Assembly: GCF_024295805.1 (NCBI RefSeq)
Contig: NZ_JANCLX010000012.1
Span: forward strand, 62,001-126,000
Direction: 5' to 3'
DNA length: 64,000 nt
Origin: Streptomyces cucumeris
GTDB taxonomy: Bacteria; Actinomycetota; Actinomycetes; Streptomycetales; Streptomycetaceae
The position numbers were made by a program, and so were the translations under genes. Under the pieces are notes generated by a model that saw only the letters and a program-made list of their open reading frames with translations, made no database searches and was not told the DNA's origin. Positions 16,363-27,568 of the stretch are shown here, piece by piece (the first letter of the stretch is position 1; every line of letters begins with the position of its first letter).

Positions 16363-17035
16363 CCGCACGCGTCGGAGTCATCACCTTCCCCGGCACGCTC
16401 GACGACCGCGACACCCAGCGCGCGGTCCGCACCGCGGGTCTCGAAGCGGTGCCGCTGTGGCACCGCGACAAGGATCTGAAGCAGGTCGACGCGGTGATCC
16501 TGCCGGGCGGCTTCTCCTATGGCGACTATCTCCGCGCCGGAGCGATCTCCCGCTTCTCGCCGGTAATGGAGTCGGTCATCGAGCAGGCGAAGGCCGGTAT
16601 GCCCGTCCTTGGCATCTGCAATGGCTTCCAGGTACTCACCGAGACCCATCTGCTGCCCGGTGCGATGCTGCGGAACAACCATCTGCACTTCATCTGCCGC
16701 GACCAGAAGTTGCGAGTGGAAAACGCCGAGACCGCCTGGACCCGCGCCTACGAGCAGGGCCAGGAGATCAACATCCCGCTGAAGAACATCGACGGCCGTT
16801 ATGTCGCCGATGAGCGGGTCCTGGATGAACTCGAGGCCGAGGGCCGGGTCGTCTTCCGCTATCAGGAGATGAACCCCAACGGTTCCCTGCGCGACATCGC
16901 CGGCATCTCCAATGCGGCGGGCAATGTCGTCGGTCTGATGCCCCATCCCGAGCACGCCGTCGAACCGCTGATCGGCACCGGTCGCACCGACGGTCTCGGA
17001 TTCTTCACCTCGATCCTCAAGAGGCTGGTCAGCGC

Positions 17036-17039
<4 letters not shown>
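16359..17039 (+). CDS. purQ: FGAM synthase glutaminase subunit PurQ
   Basis: 226 residues, a class I glutamine amidotransferase. VGVITFPGTLDDRD opens the fold, PGGFSYGDYLRAGA forms the oxyanion region, the nucleophile Cys is in VLGICNGFQVLTE, and His/Glu of the triad lie in LMPHPEHAVEP. It hydrolyses glutamine and feeds ammonia to PurL for step 4 of purine synthesis. Starts by GTGA overlap with purS and ends by ATGA overlap with purL. Confidence 0.97.
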
Positions 17040-19285
<2,246 letters not shown>

Positions 19286-19308
19286 TCGGCGCTCTTCCGG
19301 ACCTGCGT

Positions 19309-19348
19309 CGCGCGGCCCCGCCCCTTAAGCCGGGGGCTGGGCCGCGCG
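19309..19348. terminator. Terminator between purL and 19359-19760 gene
   Basis: Outer stem CGCGCGGCCC / GGGCCGCGCG with an inner CCCC/GGGG stem. It lies between convergent genes and can serve both strands. Confidence 0.75.
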
Positions 19349-19358
19349 GTCCTTCCGG

Positions 19359-19760
19359 TCACCTCCAGTAGGCGTTGAGCGCGTCGATGTCCTCCACGCA
19401 CTCGTCGATGTCGGAGATCTTCCCGCCGATGACGGTGATGAACTGGGCGGCCTTCATGTCGAAGGAGCGGCTGCCGTCCGCGCTGCGCGCGCGGTACCGG
19501 TAGCCGAAGATCACATGGCCGCGGCCGTCGGCGGTCAGCATCTCGGGTTCGATCGCCTTGCTGCTGCCGTCCGGGCTGCCCCACTGCCGGTACAGCCGGA
19601 TACACGCCTCCAGGCCCTTGTGGTGCCCGGACATCGTGTTGTCACCGGGTACGTGGTGGACGACGTCGGAGGTCATGAACGTCGACAGGGTGTCCATGTC
19701 ACCTCGGATGAACGCCTCGAAGGCGCGCCGCACCAGGGCACAATCCGGGTGCTCAGCCAT
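19359..19760 (-). CDS. SnoaL-like / NTF2-fold polyketide-cyclase-type protein
   Basis: 133 residues of cone-shaped NTF2 fold: an N-terminal helix pair LVRRAFEAFIRGDMDTLSTFM, DVVHHVPGDNTMSGHHKG, then beta strands ending AAQFITVIGGKISDIDE. This is the SnoaL-like pattern shared by polyketide cyclases, epoxide hydrolases and many ester- or stress-related proteins of unknown role. No second biosynthetic gene is adjacent, so a housekeeping function is more likely. ATG 19760 precedes good fold sequence; the ribosome site upstream (AAAGGTGTGAATTGCC) is acceptable. Confidence 0.75.
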   Translation of the reverse strand: MAEHPDCALVRRAFEAFIRGDMDTLSTFMTSDVVHHVPGDNTMSGHHKGLEACIRLYRQWGSPDGSSKAIEPEMLTADGRGHVIFGYRYRARSADGSRSFDMKAAQFITVIGGKISDIDECVEDIDALNAYWR

Positions 19761-19873
19761 GGCAATTCACACCTTTCGCATTGATAGATAGATTTCTGCC
19801 CTGTTTCCCCCGCTCTTCTCCATCGTCGGCCGACCCTGCCCCGCTGTCCACGGCGCTCGATAGGCTCGGCGCC

Positions 19874-20662
19874 ATGCCGACCCGTGCCCGCGCCCGCACC
19901 TATGACTCCGCCAGGATCCGCGCCGCCGTGACCACGCAGCTTCGCCAGGTGCGCCAGGCCGCGGCCGGACTGGACGAGGAGGGTCTCCGGGCCCCGACCC
20001 GGCTCGGCGACTGGACCGTGCGCGAGCTGCTGACCCATGTGGCGGCCACCGTGGACGCGGTCGCCCGGCTGCTGGAGGCCCCCGCGCCGCCCGCCCAGGA
20101 GGCCGGGGTGAACGACTATGCGGCGGCTGTCGCGTCGTTCGCCGGGGCGGTCGACGAGGGCACCCGCAAGGCGGCACGGGACGCGGACCCGCTGGTGCTG
20201 CTGGAGCGGGCCGAGCACCGGTTCGCCGAGCTGGCCGCCGTGGCGCCGGGGGACCGGCTGCTGGCGGTGCCGCTGGGGGCCATGCGGCTGGACGACTTCC
20301 TGGTGACCCGCTGTGTGGAGCTGGTCGTGCACTCCGACGACCTGGCCGACGCCCTCGGCACCCCGGTGCCCTGCGACCGCCAGGCGATGGCCGCGGCCGT
20401 TCGGATGCTGGCCGATGCCCTCGCGGCGAAGGCGCCCGGTGGTTCGGTCGAGGTCCGGATCCCGCCGTATGCGGTGGTCCAGTGCGTCGAGGGGCCCCGG
20501 CACACCCGCGGCACCCCGCCCAACGTGGTGGAGACCGATCCGCTGACCTGGGTGCGGCTGGCCACCGGCCGCACCGGCTGGGCCCGGGCGCTGGACGCCG
20601 CCGAGGTGTCGGCCGGCGGTGAGCGGGCCGATCTCACGGACCTTCTCCCGGTCCTGGCCTAG
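19874..20662 (+). CDS. Mycothiol-dependent maleylpyruvate-isomerase-fold / sterol carrier family protein
   Basis: 262 residues. The N-terminal half is a DinB/MDMPI four-helix bundle (DWTVRELLTHVAATVDAV, then RLDDFLVTRCVELVVHSDDLADALG, with the His of LTHV and VVHSDD matching metal ligands). The C-terminal ~90 residues form an SCP2-like domain (VEVRIPPYAVVQC, ETDPLTWVRLATG). Streptomyces homologues are annotated either as mycothiol-dependent isomerase or sterol carrier family. TAGGCT lies seven bases before ATG 19874 and no Shine-Dalgarno is seen, so the mRNA is probably leaderless. Substrate unknown. Confidence 0.82.
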   Translation: MPTRARARTYDSARIRAAVTTQLRQVRQAAAGLDEEGLRAPTRLGDWTVRELLTHVAATVDAVARLLEAPAPPAQEAGVNDYAAAVASFAGAVDEGTRKAARDADPLVLLERAEHRFAELAAVAPGDRLLAVPLGAMRLDDFLVTRCVELVVHSDDLADALGTPVPCDRQAMAAAVRMLADALAAKAPGGSVEVRIPPYAVVQCVEGPRHTRGTPPNVVETDPLTWVRLATGRTGWARALDAAEVSAGGERADLTDLLPVLA

Positions 20663-20841
20663 ACCCCGCTCAGAGGCCGTCCGGCCTGTTCGCGGCAGAT
20701 GTGACCGATGCCCCACTCACCCCGGTCCCACCCCGTCGTTCCCTGGTGGGAGCGGGGTCCGGCACCCCTGGGAAGGGCCGGGCGAATGTGACATACACCC
20801 CGGGGGCCGGTCCCTCGTTCGGACGTGCCCGGGAACTGTCC

Positions 20842-20847
20842 TAGACT
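20842..20847 (+). promoter_or_regulatory. -10 element of a leaderless purF promoter
   Basis: TAGACT ends seven bases before the purF GTG, so transcription would start at or next to the start codon. The -35 region is weak (TTCGGA at about -36). Confidence 0.45.
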
Positions 20848-20854
20848 CGATGCC

Positions 20855-22414
20855 GTGCCACGTGGTGACGGACGACTCAGCCACGACCTGCTCCCCGGTG
20901 AGAAGGGCCCCCAGGACGCTTGCGGCGTCTTTGGAGTCTGGGCACCGGGTGAAGAGGTCGCCAAACTCACCTATTTCGGGCTGTATGCGCTGCAGCACCG
21001 TGGACAGGAGTCCGCGGGCATCGCGGTGAGCAACGGCTCCCAGATCCTCGTCTTCAAGGACATGGGCCTGGTCTCACAGGTCTTCGACGAGACATCCCTC
21101 GGCTCCCTGCTGGGCCATATCGCGGTGGGCCATGCCCGCTACTCCACCACCGGAGCCTCGGTGTGGGAGAACGCGCAGCCGACCTTCCGGGCGACCGCCC
21201 ACGGCTCCATCGCGCTCGGCCACAACGGCAACCTGGTCAATACGGCCGAGCTCGCCGAGATGGTCGCGGCCCTGCCCCGGGACGGCGGCCGGGCCACTCA
21301 GGTCGCGGCGACCAACGACACCGACCTCGTCACGGCCCTCCTCGCGGGCCAGGCCGACGAGGACGGCAAGCCGCTGACCGTCGAGCAGGCCGCCCCGATC
21401 GTCCTGCCCCGCGTCAAGGGCGCTTTCAGCCTCGTCTTCATGGACGAGCAGACGCTCTATGCCGCCCGTGACCCGCAGGGCATCCGCCCGCTGGTCCTCG
21501 GCCGCCTCGAGCGCGGCTGGGTGGTGGCGTCGGAGTCCGCCGCGCTGGACATCGTGGGAGCGTCCTTCATCCGGGAGATCGAGCCCGGTGAGATGGTCGC
21601 CATCGACGAGAACGGGCTGCGGTCCACGACCTTCGCCGAGGCCCGCCCCAAGGGCTGCGTCTTCGAGTACGTCTACCTGGCCCGCCCCGACACCGACATC
21701 GCCGGGCGGAACGTCTACCTCTCCCGGGTCGAGATGGGCCGCAAGCTGGCGGCCGAGGCCCCGGCCGACGCCGACCTGGTCATAGCGACGCCCGAGTCCG
21801 GCACCCCCGCCGCCGTCGGCTACGCCGAGGCCAGCGGAATTCCGTACGGCTCCGGACTGGTCAAGAACAGCTATGTGGGCCGGACCTTCATCCAGCCCTC
21901 GCAGACCATCCGCCAGCTCGGCATCCGCCTCAAGCTGAACCCCCTCAAGGAGGTTATCCGCGGCAAGCGCCTGGTGGTCGTCGACGATTCGATCGTCCGC
22001 GGCAACACCCAGCGCGCCCTGGTGCGGATGCTGCGCGAGGCCGGGGCCGCCGAAGTGCACATCCGCATCTCGTCGCCGCCCATCAAGTGGCCGTGCTTCT
22101 TCGGCATCGACTTCGCCACCCGCGCCGAGCTGATCGCCAACGGCCTCTCGGTCGAGGAGATCGGCAAGTCGCTGGGCGCCGATTCGCTGTCGTACATCTC
22201 CATCGACGGCATGATCGAGGCGACGACCATCGCCAAGCCGAACCTCTGCCGCGCCTGCTTCGACGGCGAGTACCCGATGGATCTGCCGGACCCCGAGCTG
22301 CTGGGCAAGCACCTGCTGGAGTCCGAGACCCAGGCCGCCGCCAGTGCCGACGCCGACGGTGTGCGGACGCTGACCGCCGGGGTCGGCGGCGCCGACGCGC
22401 TCCGCCGCCCGTAG
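20855..22414 (+). CDS. purF: Amidophosphoribosyltransferase
   Basis: 519 residues, first committed step of purine synthesis (PRPP + Gln to phosphoribosylamine). A 22-residue propeptide precedes the catalytic Cys23 of ACGVFG. The Ntn glutaminase domain follows (LQHRGQESAGIA, GHARYSTTG). The PRPP loop is VVVDDSIVRGNT. Cysteines in KGCVFEYVYLARPDT, WPCFFGID and NLCRACFDGEYP match the four ligands of the 4Fe-4S cluster of the Bacillus-type enzyme. GTG 20855 is used because it begins PRGDGRLSHDLLPGEKGPQ as in relatives; frames upstream are not conserved. It is followed 42 bases later by purM. Confidence 0.98.
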   Translation: MPRGDGRLSHDLLPGEKGPQDACGVFGVWAPGEEVAKLTYFGLYALQHRGQESAGIAVSNGSQILVFKDMGLVSQVFDETSLGSLLGHIAVGHARYSTTGASVWENAQPTFRATAHGSIALGHNGNLVNTAELAEMVAALPRDGGRATQVAATNDTDLVTALLAGQADEDGKPLTVEQAAPIVLPRVKGAFSLVFMDEQTLYAARDPQGIRPLVLGRLERGWVVASESAALDIVGASFIREIEPGEMVAIDENGLRSTTFAEARPKGCVFEYVYLARPDTDIAGRNVYLSRVEMGRKLAAEAPADADLVIATPESGTPAAVGYAEASGIPYGSGLVKNSYVGRTFIQPSQTIRQLGIRLKLNPLKEVIRGKRLVVVDDSIVRGNTQRALVRMLREAGAAEVHIRISSPPIKWPCFFGIDFATRAELIANGLSVEEIGKSLGADSLSYISIDGMIEATTIAKPNLCRACFDGEYPMDLPDPELLGKHLLESETQAAASADADGVRTLTAGVGGADALRRP

Positions 22415-22456
22415 GCCCGTCCGCCTGCCCTCCCCGATAGGAAAGATCTCAACGCC

Positions 22457-23533
22457 ATGACACCCCGGTCCGAGTTCGGGTCCACCTACGCCGCCGCGGG
22501 CGTCGACATCGAGGCGGGCGACCGCGCCGTCGAGCTCATGAAGGAGTGGGTGAAGAAGGCGTCCCGACCCGAGGTCGTGGGCGGTCTCGGCGGGTTCGCC
22601 GGACTCTTCGACGCCTCCGCGCTGGCCCGCTACGAGCGTCCGCTGCTGGCCTCCGCCACCGATGGCGTGGGCACCAAGGTGGACATCGCGCGCCGAATGG
22701 GCGTCTACGACACCATCGGCCACGACCTGGTCGGCATGGTCGTCGACGACCTCGTGGTGTGCGGCGCCGAGCCGCTGTTCATGACCGACTACATCTGCGT
22801 CGGCAAGGTCTACCCCGAGCGGGTCGCCGCCATCGTCAAGGGCATCGCCGAGGGCTGCTCGCTCGCGGGCTGCGCCCTGGTGGGCGGCGAGACCGCCGAG
22901 CACCCCGGGCTGCTGGCCGCCGATGACTTCGATGTCGCCGGTGCCGGTACGGGCGTGGTCGAGGCCGACCGGGTGCTGGGCGCGGACCGTATCCGAACGG
23001 GTGATGTCGTCATCGCCATGAAGTCCTCCGGACTTCACTCGAACGGGTACTCACTGGTCCGTCATGTGCTCTTCGACAAGGCCGGCTGGACGCTCGACCG
23101 CGAGGTGCCGGAGTTGGGCCGCACCCTCGGCGAGGAACTGCTCGAGCCCACCCGGATCTATGCGCTGGACTGTCTGGCCCTGACCCGCACCACCGAGGTG
23201 CACGCCTTCTCGCACATCACCGGCGGCGGGCTGGCCAGCAACCTGGCCCGGGTGATCCCGGACGGCCTGCGCGCGGTGGTCGACCGTTCGACCTGGACCC
23301 CGGGTCCGGTGTTCGGGCTGGTGGGCGAGGCCGGTTCGGTCGAGCGGCTGGAGCTGGAGAAGACCCTCAACATGGGCGTCGGCATGATGGCCGTCGTCCC
23401 TGCCGAGTCGGTGGATGTGGCACTGGCCACATGCGCGGACCGCGGGATGGACGCCTGGGTCAGCGGCGAGATCCTCGACCGCGCGGCAGGCGAGACCGAA
23501 GCGGTGACGCTGACCGGTGACTACGCGAGCTGA
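22457..23533 (+). CDS. purM: AIR synthetase (phosphoribosylformylglycinamidine cyclo-ligase)
   Basis: 358 residues, step 5 of purine synthesis, closing the imidazole ring of FGAM. YAAAGVDIEAGDRAVELMK opens the protein, with the ATP-binding SATDGVGTKVDIA, DLVGMVVDDLVVCGAEPLF, GGETAEHPG, KSSGLHSNGYSLVR and HITGGGL motifs. Only 42 bases separate it from purF on the same strand, so the two are likely cotranscribed. A 9-bp GC stem after the stop (23567-23596) separates it from the convergent DUF3073 gene. Confidence 0.97.
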   Translation: MTPRSEFGSTYAAAGVDIEAGDRAVELMKEWVKKASRPEVVGGLGGFAGLFDASALARYERPLLASATDGVGTKVDIARRMGVYDTIGHDLVGMVVDDLVVCGAEPLFMTDYICVGKVYPERVAAIVKGIAEGCSLAGCALVGGETAEHPGLLAADDFDVAGAGTGVVEADRVLGADRIRTGDVVIAMKSSGLHSNGYSLVRHVLFDKAGWTLDREVPELGRTLGEELLEPTRIYALDCLALTRTTEVHAFSHITGGGLASNLARVIPDGLRAVVDRSTWTPGPVFGLVGEAGSVERLELEKTLNMGVGMMAVVPAESVDVALATCADRGMDAWVSGEILDRAAGETEAVTLTGDYAS

Positions 23534-23566
23534 GCGGGCCCCGCGCACTGCGCGGGCAGCACAGAA

Positions 23567-23596
23567 GCCGGTCCGAGGCGAGGGCCCCGGACCGGC
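23567..23596. terminator. Hairpin between purM and DUF3073 gene
   Basis: GCCGGTCCG / CGGACCGGC with a 12-base loop; serves two convergent genes. Confidence 0.65.
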
Positions 23597-23635
23597 GGAG
23601 GTGCGGCGAAAAGCCGGACGCCTGGAACGAGTGGT

Positions 23636-23890
23636 TCAGGCGCGGCGACGCTGCGGGGACGGATCCGACTGTTCGTCGTCCTCGTCCTCATCGTCGTTGT
23701 ACAGATCCGCGTACTGTGCGTACGGGTCGTCGTCCAGCTCATCGTCCTCGAACGGCTCGCCATTCGGCGGCTGGCTCGATGTCGATGCGCCCAGCTCCTC
23801 GGCCAGGCGTGAGAGGTCAGTCCCACCGCTGTTGTACTTCAGCTGGCGGGCGACCTTCGTCTGCTTGGCCTTGGCCCGGCCGCGCCCCAT
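23636..23890 (-). CDS. DUF3073 protein
   Basis: 84 residues: basic start MGRGRAKAKQTKVARQLKY, then a very acidic tail rich in Asp/Glu (FEDDELDDD, NDDEDEDDEQ). This is the DUF3073 pattern, a small actinobacterial protein always found next to purM/bldC in Streptomyces. The charge split suggests nucleic-acid or ribosome association, but no function is established. Confidence 0.9.
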   Translation of the reverse strand: MGRGRAKAKQTKVARQLKYNSGGTDLSRLAEELGASTSSQPPNGEPFEDDELDDDPYAQYADLYNDDEDEDDEQSDPSPQRRRA

Positions 23891-24255
23891 GGCTCGACCC
23901 CCTCAACGACGGGGCTCGACGGCCCCAGAGTCTTGACACGCGTTCACGTTCATCACTTGGAGCGGACTCCCCTGGGAGAGACCGGTCCGTAGGGCTTCAA
24001 CGGTACCTGCTTCTGTGGCCATACGGTACGTCGCCCGCATGACGTGCCACGAGGCATGACCGTCGGGGAGCCCTTTCCCCGCTGGTCAGCTGCGATTTTA
24101 ACGCGTCTTGTGCGCCGACCCGCCGACGGGCCGTGAGGGATCTCTCGTCGACGGCTCCGCGGGGGCTCTCGCGGCCCCGCGCGTATCCGTCCCGAAGGAC
24201 CCCGCACGGCCTGTCCGGGCGGTCCTCAGCGGCTTCCCAGCGCTTTCCCGGACCC
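23891..24255. other. Intergenic region upstream of DUF3073 gene
   Basis: 365 bases between two minus-strand genes. It holds the DUF3073 promoter and leader; GGGGGTC before the ATG is the probable ribosome site. A TTGACA hexamer at ~23934-23939 is on the plus strand and has no convincing partner. No RNA gene or conserved peptide was seen. Confidence 0.4.
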
Positions 24256-25398
24256 TCAGGCGCTTGCGCGGCCCTCGGCCATCCGGTGCTCCGCCAGACG
24301 GTCGGCGGCCGCGGCGGGCGGAATGCCGTCGGTCTTTGCCCGATCGAATATGGCCAAAGTCGTATCGAAGATCTTGGCGGCCTTGGCCTTCGCCCGGTCG
24401 AAGTCGAAACCGTGCAACTCGTCGGCCACCTGGATCACGCCACCCGCGTTCACCACGTAGTCCGGTGCGTAGAGGATCCCGCGGTCGGCGAGGTCCTTCT
24501 CCACACCCGGGTGCGCGAGCTGGTTGTTGGCCGCTCCGCACACCACCTTCGCGGTCAGCACCGGCACCGTGTCGTCGTCGAGCGCGCCGCCGAGCGCGCA
24601 GGGCGCGTACACATCGAGGTCCGCGCGGATCAGCGCGTCGGTGTCGGGGACGGCCTGGACCCGCGGGTGACGGGCCAGCACCTGGTCGACCGACTCGTTG
24701 CGCACATCGGTCACCACGACCTCGGCGCCGTCCACGAGGAGGTGCTCCACCAGGTGGTGGCCGACCTTGCCGACGCCCGCGATACCGACCCGGCGGCCGC
24801 TCAGGGTGGGCGCGCCCCAGGACGCCTGGGCGCTGGCCCGCATGCCCTGGAAGACACCGAAGGCGGTGAGCACGGAGGAGTCGCCGGCGCCGCCGTTCTC
24901 GGGCGAGCGGCCGGTGGTCCAGGGGCACTCGCGGGAGACCACGTCCATGTCGGAGACATAGGTGCCGACATCGCAGGCGGTCACGTAACGGCCGCCGAGG
25001 GAGGCCACGAAGCGTCCGTAGGCCAGCAGCAGGGCCTCGGTCTTGATCTCATCGGGATCGCCGAGGATCACTGCCTTGCCGCCACCGTGGTCGAGACCGG
25101 CCAGCGCGTTCTTGTAGGACATGCCGCGGGCGAGGTTGAGCGCGTCGAGGACCGCCGCTTCCTCGGGGTTCTCCTCGGAGCCGTAGGCATGGAAACGGGT
25201 GCCGCCCAGGGCCGGGCCCAGGGCGGTGGAGTGGATGGCGATGACGGCCTTCAGACCGCTCTCCCGGTCCTGGCAGAGCAGGACCTGCTCATGTCCGCCC
25301 AGGTCGGACCGGAACAGTATCGAGAGCGGGGTCAGAGGGTTCGGCACGCGACTTACCGTCGGACCGTCGGCGCTGACGGTGTGACGTACGTCGGTCAC
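24256..25398 (-). CDS. vdh: Valine (branched-chain amino acid) dehydrogenase
   Basis: 380 residues of the Glu/Leu/Phe/Val dehydrogenase family. It deaminates valine, leucine and isoleucine with NAD+, supplying branched acyl-CoA precursors for fatty acids and polyketides. Catalytic Lys in LDHGGGKAVI, substrate motif ALGPALGGTR, dinucleotide site RVGIAGVGKVGHHLVEHLL, and the C-terminal DYVVNAGGVIQVADE are intact. GTG 25398 follows GGGAG by eight bases and gives MTDV as in known Streptomyces Vdh. Upstream starts at 25413 or 25524 lack a ribosome site. Confidence 0.95.
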   Translation of the reverse strand: MTDVRHTVSADGPTVSRVPNPLTPLSILFRSDLGGHEQVLLCQDRESGLKAVIAIHSTALGPALGGTRFHAYGSEENPEEAAVLDALNLARGMSYKNALAGLDHGGGKAVILGDPDEIKTEALLLAYGRFVASLGGRYVTACDVGTYVSDMDVVSRECPWTTGRSPENGGAGDSSVLTAFGVFQGMRASAQASWGAPTLSGRRVGIAGVGKVGHHLVEHLLVDGAEVVVTDVRNESVDQVLARHPRVQAVPDTDALIRADLDVYAPCALGGALDDDTVPVLTAKVVCGAANNQLAHPGVEKDLADRGILYAPDYVVNAGGVIQVADELHGFDFDRAKAKAAKIFDTTLAIFDRAKTDGIPPAAAADRLAEHRMAEGRASA

Positions 25399-25589
25399 GG
25401 TGGTGACTCCCATAGGTCGGGGTAGATGCCCTCCTTGCTGGTGGGGAGGGCCGATGGGCAAGAGGGTAAGCCCTGGGCGGCCGGCGGATCGCTCATGTCC
25501 ACGACGAGTCCGCATGGCGGTCATGGGACGATGCGGTCAGCCGGGTGCAGACAACTCCTGGCGGTGGTCTCAGCCTTGAGGGAGCGCGA

Positions 25590-26426
25590 GTGACCTTGGC
25601 GTCTTCGGTGATTGTCCCGTATGCGGCGTATCTCCGGGTCTATGAACCACTGGCTGCTTTTCCCGAGCCGGAGCGGTCGCACTGGGCGCGCTATGCCAAA
25701 CGGGACGACATCCCGGGCGCGCAGGACGAGCTGCGCCGCTCACTGGCCGATCTGCTGCCGGTGCCCCCGGTCGCGGTGCCCGTGCACGAGAGCGCGGACG
25801 CCTTCGTGGCGGTCGTGGACGGCGTCACCTGCGTCTGCCCCTGGCGGACGCGGCTGCGCGGCTGGCTGGCCCTGGAGGAGCTGTCCGAGCAGCTCCCGGG
25901 TCCGCTGCTGGACGCGGTGCTGCCCCCGGTGGTGCGGCGCCAGGCGGCCTCCGACTACGAGCAGTGGCTGGAGCGCAACCCGGACGCCCGGCCCTGGATC
26001 CGCACCGCGACCTGGCACGTTCCGGTGCGCTGGTTCGTGCTCTTCGCGGACGGTGAGCGCGAGTACACCAAGGGTGACGGCGGTCCGCTGATGCGCTACC
26101 GGACCCCAATGGTCCAGGCCAGGAGGCGGGTCGCGCGTGGCCTTAAAGTACTGAAGGAATCCCTCGGTGAGGGACCGCTGATCGACGGCCTGATGGATGT
26201 CGGCCGGTGGCTCGAGGAATTCCACCCCCGGTCCCTGGTCGAGCTGGACTACGGCGGTCTGGTGCACGCGCTGCCCGCCGGACATCTGGAGGACGACCGC
26301 TCGGCCGCGGACGTGGCCGAAGGGCTCGCGGCGCTGCGCGACGGCGACGGGGAGCGGGCGGGAAGCGTCTATGAGCGGCTGACCGACCGGTGGACCGATG
26401 TACGCGGACGGCAGCACGCGAGTTGA
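25590..26426 (+). CDS. Conserved hypothetical protein upstream of bldC
   Basis: 278 residues, soluble, no signal peptide. The sequence starts TLASSVIVPYAAYLRVYEPL and has a conserved-looking core (DYEQWLERNPDARPWIRTATWHVPVRWFVLF, in one helix-strand block). It is divergent from vdh and precedes bldC in the same order as in S. coelicolor. GTG 25590 follows GAGGGAG. No enzymatic motif is visible and the family function is unknown. A short hairpin (26551-26573) lies after the gene. Confidence 0.85.
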   Translation: MTLASSVIVPYAAYLRVYEPLAAFPEPERSHWARYAKRDDIPGAQDELRRSLADLLPVPPVAVPVHESADAFVAVVDGVTCVCPWRTRLRGWLALEELSEQLPGPLLDAVLPPVVRRQAASDYEQWLERNPDARPWIRTATWHVPVRWFVLFADGEREYTKGDGGPLMRYRTPMVQARRRVARGLKVLKESLGEGPLIDGLMDVGRWLEEFHPRSLVELDYGGLVHALPAGHLEDDRSAADVAEGLAALRDGDGERAGSVYERLTDRWTDVRGRQHAS

Positions 26427-26897
26427 ACGCGGGCCGGGCCGGAGAGTACATGGGGACGATGGTCCCGATCCGGGCCATTGCCTCAATCGTGACCTAAAGC
26501 ACTGACTTCGGGCCTTGCGGCAATCCCCCACCCTCGTGTCAAAATAGGACAAGGAGTCCGGGAAGGGCTCCTTCCGCCTAAGTATGGGCGGATTCTTCGG
26601 TATTGCACTCCTTGATGGATCTGGTGCCCCCTGATCCTGTTGTGACTGATCGTCACGGACGCGTGACTGTCCGTTATGGCATGGTCCATCGGCTTCCGTC
26701 GAGGTTGAACACCTGAGAGGGCAATTCCATCGGTTTGGCCGACGGGGCTGGACAGATGGTGTAGTTGTAGTGCCGAGGACAAGCCGTTCGTCCTATAACC
26801 GACTCGGCCCGCGTCTGCCATTTCGGGCAACGTGGGTCAAGGTGCAGAATTTAGAGGAAAGAACCGTGATGGTTCGGTTCTCCCGAGGAGGCCGCTC
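26427..26897 (+). promoter_or_regulatory. bldC upstream region and leader
   Basis: A 471-base non-coding stretch, AT-richer than flanking genes. After the hairpin at 26551-26573 come candidate -10 TATAAC (26794-26799) and AATT-containing stretches at ~26728 and ~26848. At 26860-26881 the leader holds an inverted repeat AGAACCG / CGGTTCT four bases before the ribosome site GAGGAGG (26885-26891), which could control ribosome access. No small gene was seen; a GTG at 26832 is in frame with bldC but would read through the ribosome site. Confidence 0.45.
26551..26573 (+). terminator. Hairpin after 25590-26426 gene
   Basis: AAGGAGTCC / GGGCTCCTT with loop GGGAA and one G·U pair, 125 bases after the stop. 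Confidence 0.5.
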
Positions 26898-27104
26898 ATG
26901 ACCGCTCGCACCCCTGATGCCGAGCCGCTGCTGACCCCGGCTGAGGTTGCCACGATGTTCCGCGTGGACCCGAAGACGGTCACGCGCTGGGCGAAGGCAG
27001 GCAAGCTCACGTCCATCCGCACGCTCGGAGGGCATCGGCGCTACCGCGAAGCGGAGGTCCGTGCACTTCTGGCGGGCATCCCGCAGCAGCGCAGCGAGGC
27101 CTGA
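26898..27104 (+). CDS. bldC: Developmental regulator BldC
   Basis: 68 residues, a small MerR-like DNA-binding protein lacking an effector domain. The winged HTH reads LTPAEVATMFRVDPKTVTRWAKAGKL followed by the wing SIRTLGGHRRYRE. BldC binds DNA cooperatively on direct repeats and holds back entry into development in Streptomyces. ATG 26898 lies six bases after GAGGAGG and gives exactly the known length and sequence. A strong T-run terminator follows at 27221-27260. Confidence 0.98.
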   Translation: MTARTPDAEPLLTPAEVATMFRVDPKTVTRWAKAGKLTSIRTLGGHRRYREAEVRALLAGIPQQRSEA

Positions 27105-27220
27105 ACAACCGCATAACCGGGCATTTCCGGGCCCCCCAGCCCGGTTTTCGCCTGTAATGGCTCCACACGACGGGTGCCTGCCCCAACAGGCCAATCACCG
27201 CTCGACATGGGTGCGTCGTC

Positions 27221-27260
27221 GATCGCGCTGGACTCCGCCGGGTCCAGCGCGATCTTTTTT
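27221..27260 (+). terminator. Rho-independent terminator of bldC
   Basis: Perfect 13-bp stem GATCGCGCTGGAC / GTCCAGCGCGATC followed by TTTTTT, one of the few classical T-run terminators here. Confidence 0.92.
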
Positions 27261-27568
27261 GTGTCCGCTTCCCGGTACCCCGGAGGCCCCGAGGCGGGGT
27301 TGCGGACCGGGGGATGATGGGTCTCCCGGAGGTGTCGCCGAGTGTCGTCGCACCCTCCCGGGGGGTGCCGGTCCGGGCCGGTCGGGCGGTCCCGGAGGGG
27401 CTCCGGCGGCGCCTCGGACAGAGGGTGCAATTGCACATATTAAATTGACCCGTTGTGAGCGGGGCATAAGTTCCGCCCCGACGGAAACCCATGCGGTGAC
27501 TCCCGTCACACTATTGGGTACTTGTTTCTGCCCTTACCGCTGCGGTAATGGGCAACTGCGGTAAGGGC
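27261..27568. other. Intergenic region with TTACCGC inverted repeats
   Basis: About 308 bases without a gene. The right end (27530-27568) forms GCCCTTACCGC / GCGGTAAGGGC around a second GCGGTAA, directly after the minus-strand stop of the DUF6274 gene, so it is best read as that gene's terminator. Around 27430-27520 the sequence is AT-richer, with no recognised element. Confidence 0.55.
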
